Assembly (NCBI GenBank): GCA_018398815.1
Contig: CM031595.1
Span: 131,435,333-131,499,332 of the forward strand
Direction of reading: 5' to 3'
Length of the DNA stretch: 64,000 nucleotides
Source: Conus ventricosus
Lineage: Eukaryota; Mollusca; Gastropoda; Neogastropoda; Conidae
Shown here: positions 1 to 13,000 of the stretch, one piece after another
Numbering within the stretch: position 1 is the stretch's first letter
Layout: each line of letters begins with the position of its first letter
Made by a program: the position numbers and the translations under genes
Notes under the pieces: model-generated
The model's input: only the letters and a program-made list of their open reading frames with translations
What the model was told of the DNA's origin: nothing
Databases searched by the model: none

Positions 1-9
1 ACAAAATTA

Positions 10-935
10 GTGGACAGGGAGATCAGGGCGACTCCCCATAAGCAGTTGAATTCGTCAAAAGGTGTGATTCGCTGCCGAGAATTAGCAGGTGTTTCAGAGG
101 CAGAAATAAAAAACGGAGCTGACGTCCCAGGGTGTGACGGAGGTGCGCAGGGTGACAGTAAAGAAGGGTGCAGAAAGAGTGGCCACCAACACCCTCTTTC
201 TGACCTTCTGCAACCCTGTGCTGCCTCCGGTCATCAAAGTAGGCTATCTGAATGTTCGTGTTCATCTGTATGTGCCGTCCCCGTTGAGGTGCTTTAGGTG
301 CCAGAGGTTTGGCCATGTCAGGGACCGCTGTTCTGGGCAGGAGGTGTGTGGTATTTGCTGCAAGGCAACCCATGATGGGCCGTGTCATGATCCGGCACAT
401 TGTGCTAACTGCGGTGGCGACCATCCCTCCTCTTCACGAAACTGTCCTCTTTGGATTCAAGAATCTGCTATACAACGTATCAAAAACGGAAAAGATCTCC
501 TTTTTTGAAGCCCGGAAACAGGTTGTGGGCAGTCAGACGCCAACAGCTTCTTCCTATGCTTCGGCTGTAAAGAAAGTTCCCACAGTCCCAACTCGGTCAG
601 TCTGCTGCCAGACTGATGAATTCATGTTTTCGAAGACATTGCAAGTAAGATCTGTCAGTTCTGGTGGTAGCAGGTCCACCACCTTGCAACCCAAAGTGAC
701 TGCCCTGGTGGAGGCAAAAAATCCGCCACCCCTCAGACTGCCCAGCAGTCTACAACATCTGCTGCTGGGCAGATTAAAAAACCAGCAATTCCCCTCGAAC
801 TCCTCTGTCCAGTGCCCGTGCGGGCAAGGGAGTTCCACCAGTGTGGAGATGGTGGAGATGAGGAAGAAGCCTCCACCGTTCTCCCAAATCCAGACCTCCT
901 TCTTCACCTGTTGGCAAGTCTGCCAGCAGGTCTGA
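10..935 (+). pseudogene. LINE ORF1, gag-like RNA-binding protein with CCHC knuckles, frameshifted
   Basis: This is the nucleic-acid-binding first ORF of the LINE. Three reading-frame pieces join in order. Residues near 10-110 (HKQLNSSKGVIRCRELAG) continue in another frame from 134 to about 490, and again in a third frame to 935. The middle piece holds zinc knuckles CFRCQRFGHVRDRC and CGICCKATHDGPC, and a third motif starting CANCGGDHPSSSRNC. The frame breaks fall in short A runs near 108-114 and near 484-490, typical of one-base indels. The tail is Ser/Thr/Pro-rich, as in ORF1 linkers. Such proteins coat the element RNA in cytoplasmic particles. The start codon is not determined because the 5' part is missing. 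Confidence 0.8.
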
Positions 936-1002
936 AGACCAACACAGTCCAGTACAAACCTCAAATAAATTTACACCTTTAGCACCAGACGTTGAAGAGG
1001 AG

Positions 1003-4000
1003 ATGACTGATCTCTCTCCTTTTCACCCTCTGCACATGGATAATACATTATTTCATTGGAATATCCGTGGACTAAATTCCAACTTTGAGGAGCTGCAGCT
1101 TTTGTGCCAATCTATTAAAACCTTCCATCGTGGCTCTTCAGGAAACTCAAATTCAAAGCCAGAAGACCTTTACTCTTTCTGGCTTTAATATTCTTTCAAA
1201 TCCTGCACAACCATCCACGTTGGGACGGTCGGGCGGTGTTGCCCTTCTCATACACAGAACTCTACTGTATAGTCCTGTCGCTCTGTCTACCTCCCTTCAA
1301 GCTGTTGCTGCGAGAGTCACTCTCCACAAGACTGTGACAATCTGTTCTCTTTATTTACCTCCTTCTGTCCCGGTTTGTCGTCAGGACCTTGTCAGTCTGA
1401 TAGAAGAACTTCCTCGACCTTTTTTGCTGTTGGGTGACTTTAACGGTCACAATCCTCTTTGGGGTAGTGTCCGTACGTCATCCAGAGGTCTGCTAATTGA
1501 GGATGTCCTTTCGGATTTGGATTTGTGTTGTCTGAACGACGGATCTGCAACTTACCTCCACTCTTCCACAGGTTCACTTTCGTGTTTAGATTTGTCGGTT
1601 TGTGACCCCTCGCTGGTCCTGGACTATGAGTGGTCTGTCCATGACGATCTGCACGGAAGTGACCATTTCCTGTCCTTCTACAACCTGTAATAACTGAACA
1701 CGTCTCTGTCTCTCAACATCTAAAATTATAAGAAAGCAAACTGGGATCTATTTGCAGCCACTATTTCTAAAGAATTCCAGGACACTGACTTTCTTCAGAG
1801 TCCGGACCCAGCAGAATCACTGACAAACACTATGATCAAGTGTGCTAAAGTTTGTATTCCAGTGTCTTCCGATAAACTTCAAATGCCAAAAACACCTGGT
1901 TTGATTCAGACTGCCAACAAATTTCCAAAGTTCGAAATGGGCTCAGCGTCAGGTATACCAACGACCTTCGGGTCCCAACGCTCGAGCCCATCAAAAACTC
2001 CGTGCCAAATCGAGACACACTTTTAAAATCAGTAAACGTCGGTCCTGGAGAAGCTTCTGCTCCAGGCTGACATCGAAAACTTCCAAGAAAAAAGTGTGGA
2101 ACATCATTAAGAAAATCAAAGGGAAGAACACCTGTCCCACTGTGAACCATCTCAAGTTTTCTGACTCTTTAATAACAGACAAAAAAGCAGTTGCTAATCT
2201 GCTGGCTTCAACATTGAAAAGAATTCTCCTCTTCTAACAAATCAGCCACTTTTGTCAAAAACAAAGCCCTAAAAGAAAAATCACCCTGCAACTTTTCGTC
2301 CGACAACATGGAAGACTACAATCTTCCTTTCACGTTAAACGAGCTGAAATCTGCCTTACTTTCTTGCAGCGATTCTTCTCCAGGTATGGATGAAATTCAT
2401 TATCAACTGTTGAAAACATCTTCCGCAAGAAGGTCTGAACATACTGCTACAGGTATACAACCATGTGTGGACTACAGGTTTCTTTCCACCCTCTTGGCGG
2501 AAAGCCCTTATTATTCCCATCCCCAAACCTGGAAAAGATCTTTCTAACCATCAAACTACCGTCCCATAGCTTTGACCAGCTGTGTCTGCAAATTGATGGA
2601 GAAAATGGTCAACGCTAGGCTCATGTGGAAACTCGAAACCGATGGCCTTTTGGCGAAAAGAACAGTGTGGTTTCCGCAAACATAGGACTACAGTTGACCA
2701 TTTGATTCGTCTGGAATCTACACTTCGGAATGCCTTTCTGAACAAACAGCATGCAGTGGCAATTTTCTTCGACTTGGAGAAGGCCTACGATACCACTGGA
2801 AGTCGGGGATACTTCATGATCTCCACGATCTGGGTTTTCGAGGTCATCTTTCGCTTTTATTCAAATTTTTTTTGGCAGAACGACAGTTTCAGGTCCGGGT
2901 TGGCACCACTCTCTCTGATGTCCACGAGCAGGAGTTGGGTGTTCCACAGGGGAGCATACTGTCTCCTGCCTCTTTAGTATTAAAATCAACAACATTGTTC
3001 AATCAGTTCAGCAGGGTTCAGACTGCTCATTGTTTGTGGATGATTTTGCTGTCTACGCAACTGGAAGCCTGTACCGAGTGTCCAGCGCAGGCTCCAGCTT
3101 TGCGTAGATAAAATCCATCGGTGGGCAGATGAAAACGGTTTCACCTTTTCTCCAACAAAGACGCAGTGTATTCACTTCCATAATTTCCGTCAGTTTTTTT
3201 CCAGATCCTGAACTTCAAGTAGGGAAATCTCCTATTCCAGCTGTTAAAGAGGCCATAATTTCTGGGAGTCATTTTTGACCAAAAACTTAACTTTCTCAGC
3301 CATATTAAAAACTCAAAACTGCTTGCCAGAAAGCACTGAATATTCTGCGGGTCGTAGCGCACACCGACTGGGGCACTGATAAGAAAACTTTGTTGCACCT
3401 CTACAGAGCCTGGTCCGTTCCAAACTGGACTACGGTTGTGCTGTCTACGGCTCCGCAAGATCTTCTTACCTCAAACTCTTGGACCCTATCCACCATCAAG
3501 GGCTTCATCTCTGTCTTGGAGCGTTCCGCACCACCCTGTCTACAGCCTGTACGCAGAGGCGGGTGAACCTTCACTGTCCATCCGCAGGCTGAAACTGTCT
3601 TTGAATTTATTACATCAGACTGTTCTCGGAACCAGAAAACCTGCCTATGACTGTGTCTTTGACCCTCCGTTCCAAAGTAAGTTTGAAAACAACCCTAAAT
3701 GTATTCCGCCGTTTGGTCTTCGTATGCAGCCTCACGTGCGGAATGCAGGTCTAGACCTAGGTGTAGTATCTGATTTTTCCAAGTTTCCGGATCAACCACC
3801 GTGGACCTTCTTCACACCAGAGATTCGTTTTGATCTTGCAGCTTTTCGCAAGAGTCTACCAGCTCTCTGGCGTACAAGGCATTGTATGCTGAGCTCTGTT
3901 TGAAATTCCCATCCTGTCAAAAAGTTTTTACTGACGGTTCCAAGTCTGAAGATGGAGTGACCTGTGCAGCCTATTGCCCTGGGGCTCCTTCTCAGATACT

Positions 4001-4727
4001 GTTGGAACATATTCATTCAGATGCTTCTGTCTATTCTGCTGAACTTACTGCTCTGGTTTTGGCTTTGAAGATAATCTCACATTCTTCAAAGAGGGACTTT
4101 CTGGTTCTGTCGGATTCGCTGTCAGCTTTGGAGGCCATAGCTGGCCGCAACCTTCAGCATCCAGAACTTTTTTTTTTTTTTTAACTTTTTAGTACGTTGA
4201 AGGCGGACGGTTACAACATTACTCTTGCTTGGGTTCCTGGTCATGTTGGCATCGGCGGGAACGAAATGGTTGATCGTTTAGCCAAGAACGCCACAAGAGA
4301 GAAACTGTCCAACACTTATATCCCTGCTCAGATGTGAAACCCAAAATTAACGATTATGTGAGAGACCTCTGGCAGGAGGATTGGAACACACAGACGAATA
4401 ACAAACTCTTTCAGATCCGTCCAAACCTTAAGGACTTACTCCCATCTACGTCGGGAGGTCGTAAAGAAGAAACGGTTCTGTGCCGGCTGCACACCGGCCA
4501 TTCGTTATTTTACCCATTCTTACCTTTTAAAGAGTGAAGAAGCTCCGTGGTGTATTCCATGTCATGCACCACTCACAATGAAACATGTTCTTTTAGAGTG
4601 TTGGGACTTGCACGATGTGAGACACAAACATTTTACAGCGGAGTCCATGAAGATCCTGTTCAGGGATGTCCCACCTGATGTGATCCTTGAGTTTTTGAGA
4701 GAGATTAACATTTTTCATCTGATTTAA
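1003..4727 (+). pseudogene. LINE ORF2: endonuclease, reverse transcriptase, RNase H (broken)
   Basis: ORF2 would nick target DNA and reverse-transcribe the element RNA. The endonuclease spans about 1036-1690, with WNIRGLNSN, LQETQ, LLGDFNGHNPLWG and the terminal GSDH motif; one frameshift occurs near 1130. The reverse transcriptase spans about 2300-3100, with SPGMDEIHY, PIPKPGKD, CGFRKHRTTVDHL, FFDLEKAYDT and the catalytic box FVDDFAVY near 3035-3060. RNase H spans about 3915-4290, starting at VFTDGSKSEDG and with an SDSLSALEA motif. A CIPCHAPLTMKHVLLEC zinc-like motif sits near 4550-4600. The reading ends at TAA 4725-4727. Many frame changes and an internal T run (4168-4181) break it. Confidence 0.88.
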
Positions 4728-4930
4728 GATTTTACGGAAGAAAGATTTTTAATGCAATTTCTGGTGCGTTTGTAGACGATGTCATTTAATGAGATGTGTG
4801 AAAGGTGGTTTTTTTTTTGGTTTTTTTTAGTTTTTTTTTTATGACTGGTGGGTTGATTTTGACGTGGTGACAGCCCTGATGTGGCCCTTTGCGGTCGGCT
4901 GGGCTATAAGCAACATTATCTTATCTTATC
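4728..4930 (+). other. LINE 3' UTR and TTATC tail
   Basis: The untranslated tail follows the ORF2 stop. It holds T-rich runs at 4809-4842, then a conserved block beginning GTGACAGCCCTGATGTGG and ending in CTATAAGCAACA, followed by three to four TTATC repeats at 4916-4930. Very similar blocks occur at 6018-6080, 39418-39492 and, inverted, at about 61060-61118, so this is the diagnostic end of the family. Confidence 0.85.
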
Positions 4931-5200
4931 TAAGCTGGCAATGCTGCACGAGAGAATTAAGCACAAGGCAGCTGTGAGCAAGTGTAAAATCACCATTGCT
5001 CCAGCTCGGCAGCCCAGAAGCCATCCCCATCAGCGGTGTCAGATCCAGTGCCAAACATGTAAGAGTAATTTCTTCCCACAACTATCGTTGACTTGAACAA
5101 GCTGCCAGAAATAGCTCTGTTAGCTTGTCAGCCGTGACTCTTCACATCAAGAGTGCCCAGATTTAAAGGCAGCAAGTTGGAAAGTAGCAGCTTTCTGATA
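4931..5200 (+). pseudogene. Remnant of a second LINE type, C-terminal part
   Basis: A degraded stretch between the two I/Nimb-like copies. Forward-frame pieces read LAMLHERIKHKAAV, then SHPHQRCQIQCQTCKSNFFP, then LNKLPEIALL in a shifted frame. That succession resembles the C-terminal tail downstream of the reverse transcriptase in many CR1/L2-like LINEs, where a Phe-Phe-Pro and a W/L-N-x-LP block recur. It has no intact frame longer than about 70 residues. The assignment rests on motif resemblance only. Confidence 0.4.
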
Positions 5201-5253
5201 AACCCACATATAGTAGGCTGAAGTTTTAGAATTCTCACCTTGTTAGGTCTTTT

Positions 5254-5266
5254 TCTTTCCTGTTGA
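5254..5266 (+). repeat. Target-site duplication, left copy
   Basis: TCTTTCCTGTTGA directly precedes the truncated LINE copy. The same 13 bases follow its TTATC tail at 6081-6093. This marks a target-primed insertion. Confidence 0.85.
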
Positions 5267-5960
5267 GCATGCAGTGGCAATTTTCTTTGATTTGGAGAAG
5301 GCCTACGATACCACCTGGAAGTCGGGGATACTTCATGATCTCCACGATCTGGGTTTTCGAGGTCATCTTCCGCTTTTTATTCAAAATTTTTTGGCAGAAC
5401 GACAGTTTCAGGTCCGGGTTGGCACCACTCTCTCTGATGTCCACGAGCAGAGAGAAACTGTCCAACATTTATATCCCCTGTTCAGATGTGAAACCCAAAG
5501 TTAACGATTATGTGAGAGACCTCTGGCAGGAGGATTGGAACACACAGACGAGTAACAAACTCTTTCAGATCCGTCCAAACCTTAAGGACTTCCTCCCATC
5601 CACGTCGGGAGGTCGTAAAGAGGAAACGGTTCTGTGCCGGCTGCACACCGGCCATTCGTATTTTACCCATGCTTACCTTTTAAAGAGTGAAGAAGCTCCG
5701 TGGTGCATTCCATGTCATGCGCCACTCACAATGAAACATGTTCTTTTAGAGTGTTGGGACTTGCACGATGTGAGACACAAACATTTTACAGCGGAGTCCA
5801 TGAAGATCCTGTTCAGGGATGTCCCGCCTGATGTGATCCTTGAGTTTTTGAGAGAGATTAATATTTTTCATCTGGTTTAAGATTTTACGGAAGAAAGATT
5901 TTTAACAAAGTTTCTGGTGCGTTTGTAGACGATGTCATTTAATGAGATGTATGAAAGTGG

Positions 5961-5991
<31 letters not shown>

Positions 5992-6080
5992 TATGACTGA
6001 TGAGTTGATTTTAACGTGGTGACAGCCCTGATATGGCCCTTTGCGGTCGGCTGGGCTATAAGCAACATTATCTTATCTTA
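5267..6080 (+). mobile_element. I/Nimb-like LINE copy 2, 5'-truncated and internally deleted
   Basis: Starts abruptly at the sequence matching copy 1 position 2750 (reverse transcriptase, FFDLEKAYDT) and runs to the TTATC tail. Compared with copy 1 it lacks about 1.37 kb, equivalent to copy 1 positions 2932-4297, removing the FVDD box and RNase H. The junction is near 5446-5452, where both sides share AG. It is flanked by a perfect 13-bp direct repeat (5254-5266 and 6081-6093). It is slightly less frameshifted than copy 1. Confidence 0.9.
5274..5880 (+). pseudogene. ORF2 fragment in LINE copy 2
   Basis: Two pieces of ORF2 are fused across the deletion. The first reads in the reverse transcriptase frame from MAIFFDLEKAYDTTWKS through GTTLSDVHEQ at about 5449. 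The second, in another frame, reads from REKLSNIYIP through CIPCHAPLTMKHVLLEC to a TAA at 5878-5880. The deletion junction therefore also shifts the frame, so no fused protein is made from one start. In this copy the first piece keeps a tryptophan codon (TTWKS) where copy 1 has a one-base loss. Confidence 0.8.
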
Positions 6081-6093
6081 TCTTTCCTGTTGA
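6081..6093 (+). repeat. Target-site duplication, right copy
   Basis: Second copy of TCTTTCCTGTTGA, directly after the TTATC tail of LINE copy 2. Confidence 0.85.
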
Positions 6094-6510
6094 TTTATAT
6101 AGACAAATGGCAGAGTAATCAGTATGTTGATTATGGCCATCAGATGGATGAAGATGGACGATGAAGAATGTGCAGTGCACCCTCAGTGATTATCATCATC
6201 AAAAAAAAGGACATACTTGAACAGGCAAAGACTGTTTAGTCAAACCAGTCATATGATACCTGATATGCCTGCAGAGACTAAGGTTAGTGAATCCTATTTT
6301 AAAAAAACAAAACTTTCCATTTTTTTCACGCGTTGTTGGTAATACCTGAACTGGGTAAAACATCTGCATTGGTTTGGTGTGCATTAAATCCCTTTAGACT
6401 GTGTACATGAATACTCATGTTGAATCCTGCCCACCTTTCTTGCTACCCTTTCCGCAGGCAAATATATTAAAAGCTGGGACTTGTAATATCTATTCTTTCT
6501 GAACAGACAG
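6094..6510 (+). other. Upstream flank or 5' intron of gene copy 1
   Basis: AT-rich sequence with no coding signal. It ends in the acceptor-like TTTCTGAACAG / ACAG just before exon 1, so at least one further 5' exon (untranslated or short coding) probably lies upstream and was not identified. No promoter motif was recognised. Confidence 0.5.
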
Positions 6511-6524
6511 GTGAAGGACTGAAG

Positions 6525-6695
6525 ATGGAGCTGCAGAAGCTTAGAGAGGCCAGTGAGAAGATTGCGGCTTTCTTCACACAGCAGCTGGATGACCAGGGCC
6601 GGCTTAAAAATGAGGAGGTGGCAAAAGACATGGGTGCTGTTTACAAACTCCCACAACTTCTACTCCTCACTGGAAATGGTCGTCTGGCACATAAG
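6525..6695 (+). CDS. Gene copy 1, exon 1
   Basis: 57 codons starting MELQKLREASEKIAAFF and ending GNGRLAHK, with donor AAG/GTGAGA. Two amphipathic helices are evident: the LREASEKIAAFFTQQL stretch and the YKLPQLLLLTGNGRLA stretch, joined by a DDQGRLKNEE linker. It matches copy 2 exon 1 (40084-40254) codon for codon in length. The preceding acceptor is at 6506 or 6510. Confidence 0.88.
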
Positions 6696-6964
6696 GTGAG
6701 AGAATGGAAGGGGATTGGGACTTGCAGATAGTATCCTCACACTAGCCACAGGCAGGTGCACACATACATAAACACACAAATACATGTACACAAAACATAC
6801 AGCTTATAGGATAGTACAAGCATTACAAAACTGATGAGTTAAAAAAAAAAGAACTGGTTCCTGAAATGTGTTTTCTGTAACAAAAAGGAACACGCGCACA
6901 CATACACATGCTCTCACGCGCACACACACATGTACGCACACACATGCACGCACACACACACACA

Positions 6965-7018
<54 letters not shown>

Positions 7019-10000
7019 CATTCTTTTATGTGAAAAATTTATGAATTAATGTTTGCCCAGCTCTTTGAAGCCCTTTGAAGGGAACTTTTTTTTCTTTGTT
7101 TTTTTTTTTTGCTTCTACCTTTACATAGCAATTCTTTTTCTGCTCAGTCCATTACCAAGAATATATCTTGGACTTTTATGTATTGCATAGTACTGTTTAT
7201 ACACCTTTACTTAGGTAAGCCATACAGGCTTGCAAAAGTAATTGTACTTGGTTCCAAAAGAAAGCGCAAATCAGCAAGAGGGGACACCACTCTATAATAA
7301 TGTAGAAAAATTTTTTTGTTTGTTTTGTGTGTTTGTTTTTTTGAATTCAGTTTTTGTTTTATTTCACTAGTCGTAGTGGTAGTCTTATTTTACGTCATTT
7401 CACAAAATCATGTGATACCAGATGTAATTATTGCATGCTGTACGCTTTTTCTTTACACATTCTATTCTTTCCGTGCATGATTATTTATAATGATGGTGAT
7501 GAAGATGATTGCATTTTCATCTCTGTCAGCATTATTTTTCTTACTGTTATTCATTTCACTGCCATTAACTTTACTACTGTTGTTTTTAATATTATTTTTC
7601 ATTATATTTATAGTTACCATTATTTATTCATGACAGGTTGTCATGTTTTAAACATTCAAAATACACACACATACACAAATATATATGTGTGCATTTACAC
7701 ATTAACGACATGCATGCACGCGCAATGCACACGCATAGACGCAGACACATACATACATGCATGCACGCATACACAACATGCATGCGAACACACATGTGCA
7801 TACAAATCGCACACACATGCACAAACACACAGAACTGTAGTCTTACTGCATACGATAGATAGGTATTCAAGTCTGATCAGTGTGTTAGGCTCATGCGTAG
7901 GCAGGAGTCCTAAGTTTCATTCATTGTATAACTTGTCTAAAATTCATTTCACCTTGGTTCATCCATCCAGCCGCAAACATCTGCGCGCTGTGGTCTTGTG
8001 CTTAGTAGATGTGGTGTCGCATCTATGGGATAGTCCGCCACGGTGACAACAACGCCTTGAGGTAACTAAAAGTGAAGCTGTTGATTACTCAAGTCTGCTC
8101 CCCTCAGTCGCCTGTTAGACTGCGTGTTGTCAGGAGATTTATTTTATTTATTAAATTTCATAGATGCAATTCTGCGTATCTAATCAATGAAAAGAAAGTG
8201 TTGCAATAGTAGTTGAAAATTCCTAGTTTAGTTTGTTTTTCTCTTTTTTTTTTGCAGTGGTAACATTATTTGGAGGCTCCTGCACAGTATTTGCGCAACA
8301 TGTGATATAGATGCCCGAAAGAAATGTGCTGAAGTTGAAGGTTCAGTACTCTTTAAACTGAAAACAACAACAAACAAGCAAAAAACTTTTCATGAGACAA
8401 GAATTAAGTAGTTAACTTGGTATTTTAATAATAATCATCAGTGCAAAACATGTGCACATAAAAGTATGTACACATACACATATGAAAGTGTGCCTGTGCA
8501 TTTTAATCTGTGGAGAATGTGTATGCACAGATGAGCAGGCTTAAAATTGCTTCACAGTGGATATTGAACGAGAGTGAAAATTGTTCTCTCTCAGGTATAC
8601 AATGGCTTGTAAAGTGCATTTTGTCTGTATGTCCGAGCGTGTTTTGTGCATCTTTGCAGATTCATTGATAAGTGTGGAAATTCAGTTTTCATACAATTGA
8701 TTTTCTCCATAGCTGGCATGATAACTCATTAGCCTATATCAAGAGGGAATAACTTGTTTGCCAGTTGATCACATTTTAATGCAACCGTATGGTAAAAACA
8801 AAGTGATGTTAGGATTCTAAGAGTTGCTCATGCCATTACCGTTGGCATTTATGTAGATTAAATGTGCCATGTGCTCGGTCAACTGAATTAGCTTAGCTGG
8901 AAGATCATCAGACTGGAAGGTCTAAAGGTCCTCGTTTTGATCCTATGTTAAAACATTTTCCTTTTCCTTCAGTTGATCGGATGATTATAGGAACTCTGAA
9001 ACAAGTCTATGACCATTTTGAGAAAACAAAGGTTGGAGGGAACACTTTGTTTTTAGAATCAAGTCCCCTTGCATGTTTCATGGTCAGTATACAAAATCTG
9101 ATACAGTCGGATAATTATACCAGCTCTAAAACAGAGGGAAAAAGAAACGCCCGAAGGTGCTGGGAGGACCCAGAGAAGCACTGTCTTCGCCCGCCTTTAG
9201 AGCAGTCCTGTACCACCTTGGAGGCCTGCGCTGTGTTGACGATGGGTACAGGCACGCACAGGACACTCCATTAAGATATCAAGGGACATAACTGCTCCTG
9301 AACAGAGGTAAATCGGACTACAGGATGCAGCTCATAACAGCCTTAAAGTACCATCCCCATGGGTGTACCAGCCCGTATTTCATGACTGCAGAGCCCACCG
9401 GCGAAAAACACCACCCTCCAGCTGCCGAGCACACCCCACAGACCCAACCACCCCTGCCCACGGACAGATGAAGACAGTGCCACTCCAGACACAGCCAAGC
9501 TTTCACCATAGTCTTATGTGCCTCAAGAGAGAATCCAAAGTTGTAGTCTTTCCACTGTCAACAGGACTTTCCCTGTGGTCAGTGGGTCTTTCCTCACCGT
9601 CACTGGACCTTTCTCCAGGGTCAGCCTATGTTAAGGCTCTAAAACAAGAGTTCTTCAGCAGGAAACACATTGCTCTACATACATTTAGAATTGAAGAAGT
9701 CTGCATGGTTTATTACTTTCATTTTTCTGTTTGGAAAAGCATAAAGCATCAAAATTCAAAATTTTGAATTTTGTTGGATGTCATTTTTTATGCTGGACTT
9801 GAGCAATTTGGCTAAAGAAAATGAAATGACAATCATTCATCAGGGTTTGGTTCTGTTCCCTAAATTTGCTGTAGTCATATTGAAAATGGAACAGAAGTCT
9901 AGAGGAGGAAACCAGACTTTAAAGAATGTGAAGCCTGTTCACTGCTTGGGGTGATTGACCTGCTAAAAATACACTGTTGTAGACAGTTAAACCTTCCAAA

Positions 10001-13000
10001 ATTGCTCTTTCATCATCAAAACATCCAAACTTGTAGATGTTCTTGAATTGCCAAAGATTTCTCTGAGTTGATGCCTTTCCCTCAAGTGGGGCACTGTCAT
10101 ATTTAGGCACCATGTGGGTAGATGGACTATTCGATGTTGTGACGGGTCTCCGACGCTCCCCCTCGTTATTAAAATATGATTTTCATATTCAGGGATGCAG
10201 GGGGTTATAGACAGAAGTATTTATGCTTTCACAACCAAAATGCGCTCTCGCATAGGCACACGCACTCTGTCACTCACATCGGGCCCGCACAAAGGGTGAC
10301 GGGAAACCAAAAAACATTTCATAGAAAATAATCAACTTTATTTAACTTGACTCCGAGCCCCCACCCGTCACTACACAACACAACTATCTGTATCATACAA
10401 CAATGTAAACATCAAAACAGACAATCTCATAAATCGCATCCCTTTCCTTCAATACTCTTCATTAACCAGGAAAGAAAATATTCCACACTTCTGTTTGCAC
10501 ACTTATAAACTTAAGAACAATAAAACGCCGTAACTTGCCAGCATTCCTTGGTTGACCGTCAGTTTTCTTTTCATCACACTGTGCGACTACGAGCTGAAGC
10601 TGCCACACCGTTGTGTCCTCCCGATTGGCCAAATCCCAGTTGGGGGACACTGGCAACGTAGCTTGAGTCGCACCCCACACCGAGTCTCCCGACTCCACCG
10701 TACTTCGCCCTCTCCCCGGAAAGGGCTCCTGTCGTCCTCTCCCACAGGTCTTCTCTGGCTGCAAACACCCCACCGTTGTCTGGCAGCTCCCTGTCTAGGC
10801 TCCAACAGGCTACACGTCTTGCTGTCGACCATCCCCACACGGGAGACAATTCTTCTCGTCGTCGGCTCCGAGGCTACAGCAACCTCCACTGTCATAACGT
10901 CCCCCCCCAGGAGACAACGAGGCGACAGCTAACCTCTGCTTCACGCTGTAATTTTCTTGAGCCCTCAGCAAGACGGCGAGTTCACTTTCCCTTAAGTGAG
11001 TCACACACTTCCTGGTTTTCCAAGCACCTTATATTCGTTCTCAAAGAAAGAGAGAACCCGAGTTTAACTGGCTCAACCAATGGAATCACCGGCACACACA
11101 CATCACACGATTTGTACCAATAAATCCCCAAGTTATTTTTATTCCGCCAATGGAATCGCTAGTCACCTACACATACACACACACACCACAGCTGCTAGCG
11201 CCAACAAAGACTTGGGCACCCAGTGGTTAATGCATAACCTCCTATTCAAACTCATGTTCGATTCCCAAGCTACCCATTGTACAAACAGCCTGGACTTCTC
11301 TACAGCCAGGACTGAGGCTTCAAGTATTTACTACCTCTATAGATAACAAGGTGCGAATCACTCAATAGGCCGAAGCCTTCCATTCATTCCTCAGAACAGG
11401 GACGACTGAATGGTCGCTGTACTCTGCCTGCAGGCTGACGGTCACCTACCCGTGACGGCCCACCTGACATGATTGCCTTCCTTTCAGGCCCACGGGAGAG
11501 CCCAGTGAATAGCCAGCGCTCAAAGTGGACACTCTTCTCTACCCAGGACTGGCAGGTCGCCAACCCTTGTCACAACCCTGGGACATGCGAAACACTTCCC
11601 AGCACTCTCCCTCCTTCAGTATACGACTCGGGGTATCCCCCCCTGGTGATGCCTGAATTCGCACACTTGAAGACCCAAGGAACGTGCTCTCAACAACAGC
11701 AACTACCCTTAATTTGCCTAAATGCCCGAGAACATTCGGCCGACTCATGACACCCCCGTACCTAAGAATGTTGTTCCAATCAACATTTCCTCCAGGACGA
11801 ATGTTCTCAGATTGGATAAAACAAACTCAGTTGCATGGGTCGATATAACAGTACTACCCCCATGCTTCAAGACATCATTCCATCAACATCTCTAACATGG
11901 ATAATGTACCCAATTAAAACCAATAAATCAATCAGGTAATCCAAACATCACTCTTTGGTCAGTCATAACGACTGTGCACACATTTAACTCTAAATTGGCC
12001 CACATATAATCAAGAACTCTCTCCATGGCGTTAGCTATCGCATGTCCATACATATTAATTAATCATTCCATTCACTTCTATTATAGCACAACCATGATTA
12101 CCACAAGATCCAAATTCAGGTGTGTGGCCTATTCTGCTAATCAAGATTCAAATTCAGGTGTGTGGCCCAGCCTACTTAACATCAAAATCAAATTCAGGCG
12201 TGTAGCCACAATCCACAAAGACAACATTCAAATTCAGACGTGTGCCCCAACCTACATAACGTCAAAATCAAATTCAGGCGTGTGGCCACAGTCTGTTCAC
12301 ACGGTCTCGCACACAATATGCAAATCAAACATTCATCCTGATGTCACAACTTAAGTACATTTTACTGAGCTGTGACAAAACAACATGAGCAAACAGATAT
12401 CAATCAGAAAAATCATAAATCATAACACGTGAGCATGTACTGATCCCGCTCCATAATGGGCAGTGAACAAAAGCAACATAAATCAGAAACTGAAAAATAA
12501 CACATGAACATAGGCCAACCCCGCCCTGTACTGGGCAATCAAAAATCAATACCACAACTGGCCAGCTACATTATTTACACAGTAGCTGTCTGGAACAGCT
12601 GACTGCTAAACACCACCACCACCACAACAGCAGCCCGTAGGCATCGCTCCTACCATTGTTCTATTTCTGTTGTTCACAATACAACAGCAAACACCTGGAG
12701 ACATCACTCCAACCCTTGACCTACTCCTGCCCCTCTCAATTTTGACCGCCGTTTGTGGCTCGCCAATAGTACCTGGAGCAGATAGTTTGCGCATTCCAGG
12801 CTTTACAAGAGAGTCAGCGCACCTTTCACACAGTTTAGTCCTTAAAGGAGCGCGTGAAAATCTGCGCGATCCTCTTCTAGCCTGTCGCACCATGCACTGC
12901 GACGACGATCATCTCCCCTTTCAAAATGTTATGAGATGATCCCTCACTCATCTTATCCGAACCGATTTTCTTTTTCTGTGTGGAAATTCCTGGTTCGAAT

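Larger units (their letters stand above)
1..4930 (+). mobile_element. I/Nimb-like non-LTR retrotransposon, copy 1 (5' end outside window)
   Basis: A LINE whose order reads left to right: an ORF1 with CCHC zinc knuckles, then an ORF2 with apurinic-type endonuclease, reverse transcriptase, RNase H and a C-terminal Cys/His motif, then a 3' UTR ending in TTATC repeats. This domain order with an RNase H is known for the I superfamily (I/Nimb and relatives); the clade choice is inference. Both ORFs carry several frameshifts and stops, so this copy cannot be active as written. The 5' end lies beyond base 1. No target-site duplication can be tested because the left edge is missing. Confidence 0.9.

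Noticed and set aside
554..964. 136-residue minus-strand frame
   Set aside because: It is antisense to the LINE ORF1 tail; the forward frame carries the family motifs.
4916..4930. Telomere-like repeat
   Set aside because: TTATC units are only three to four long and always follow the LINE tail; they are the retrotransposon end.
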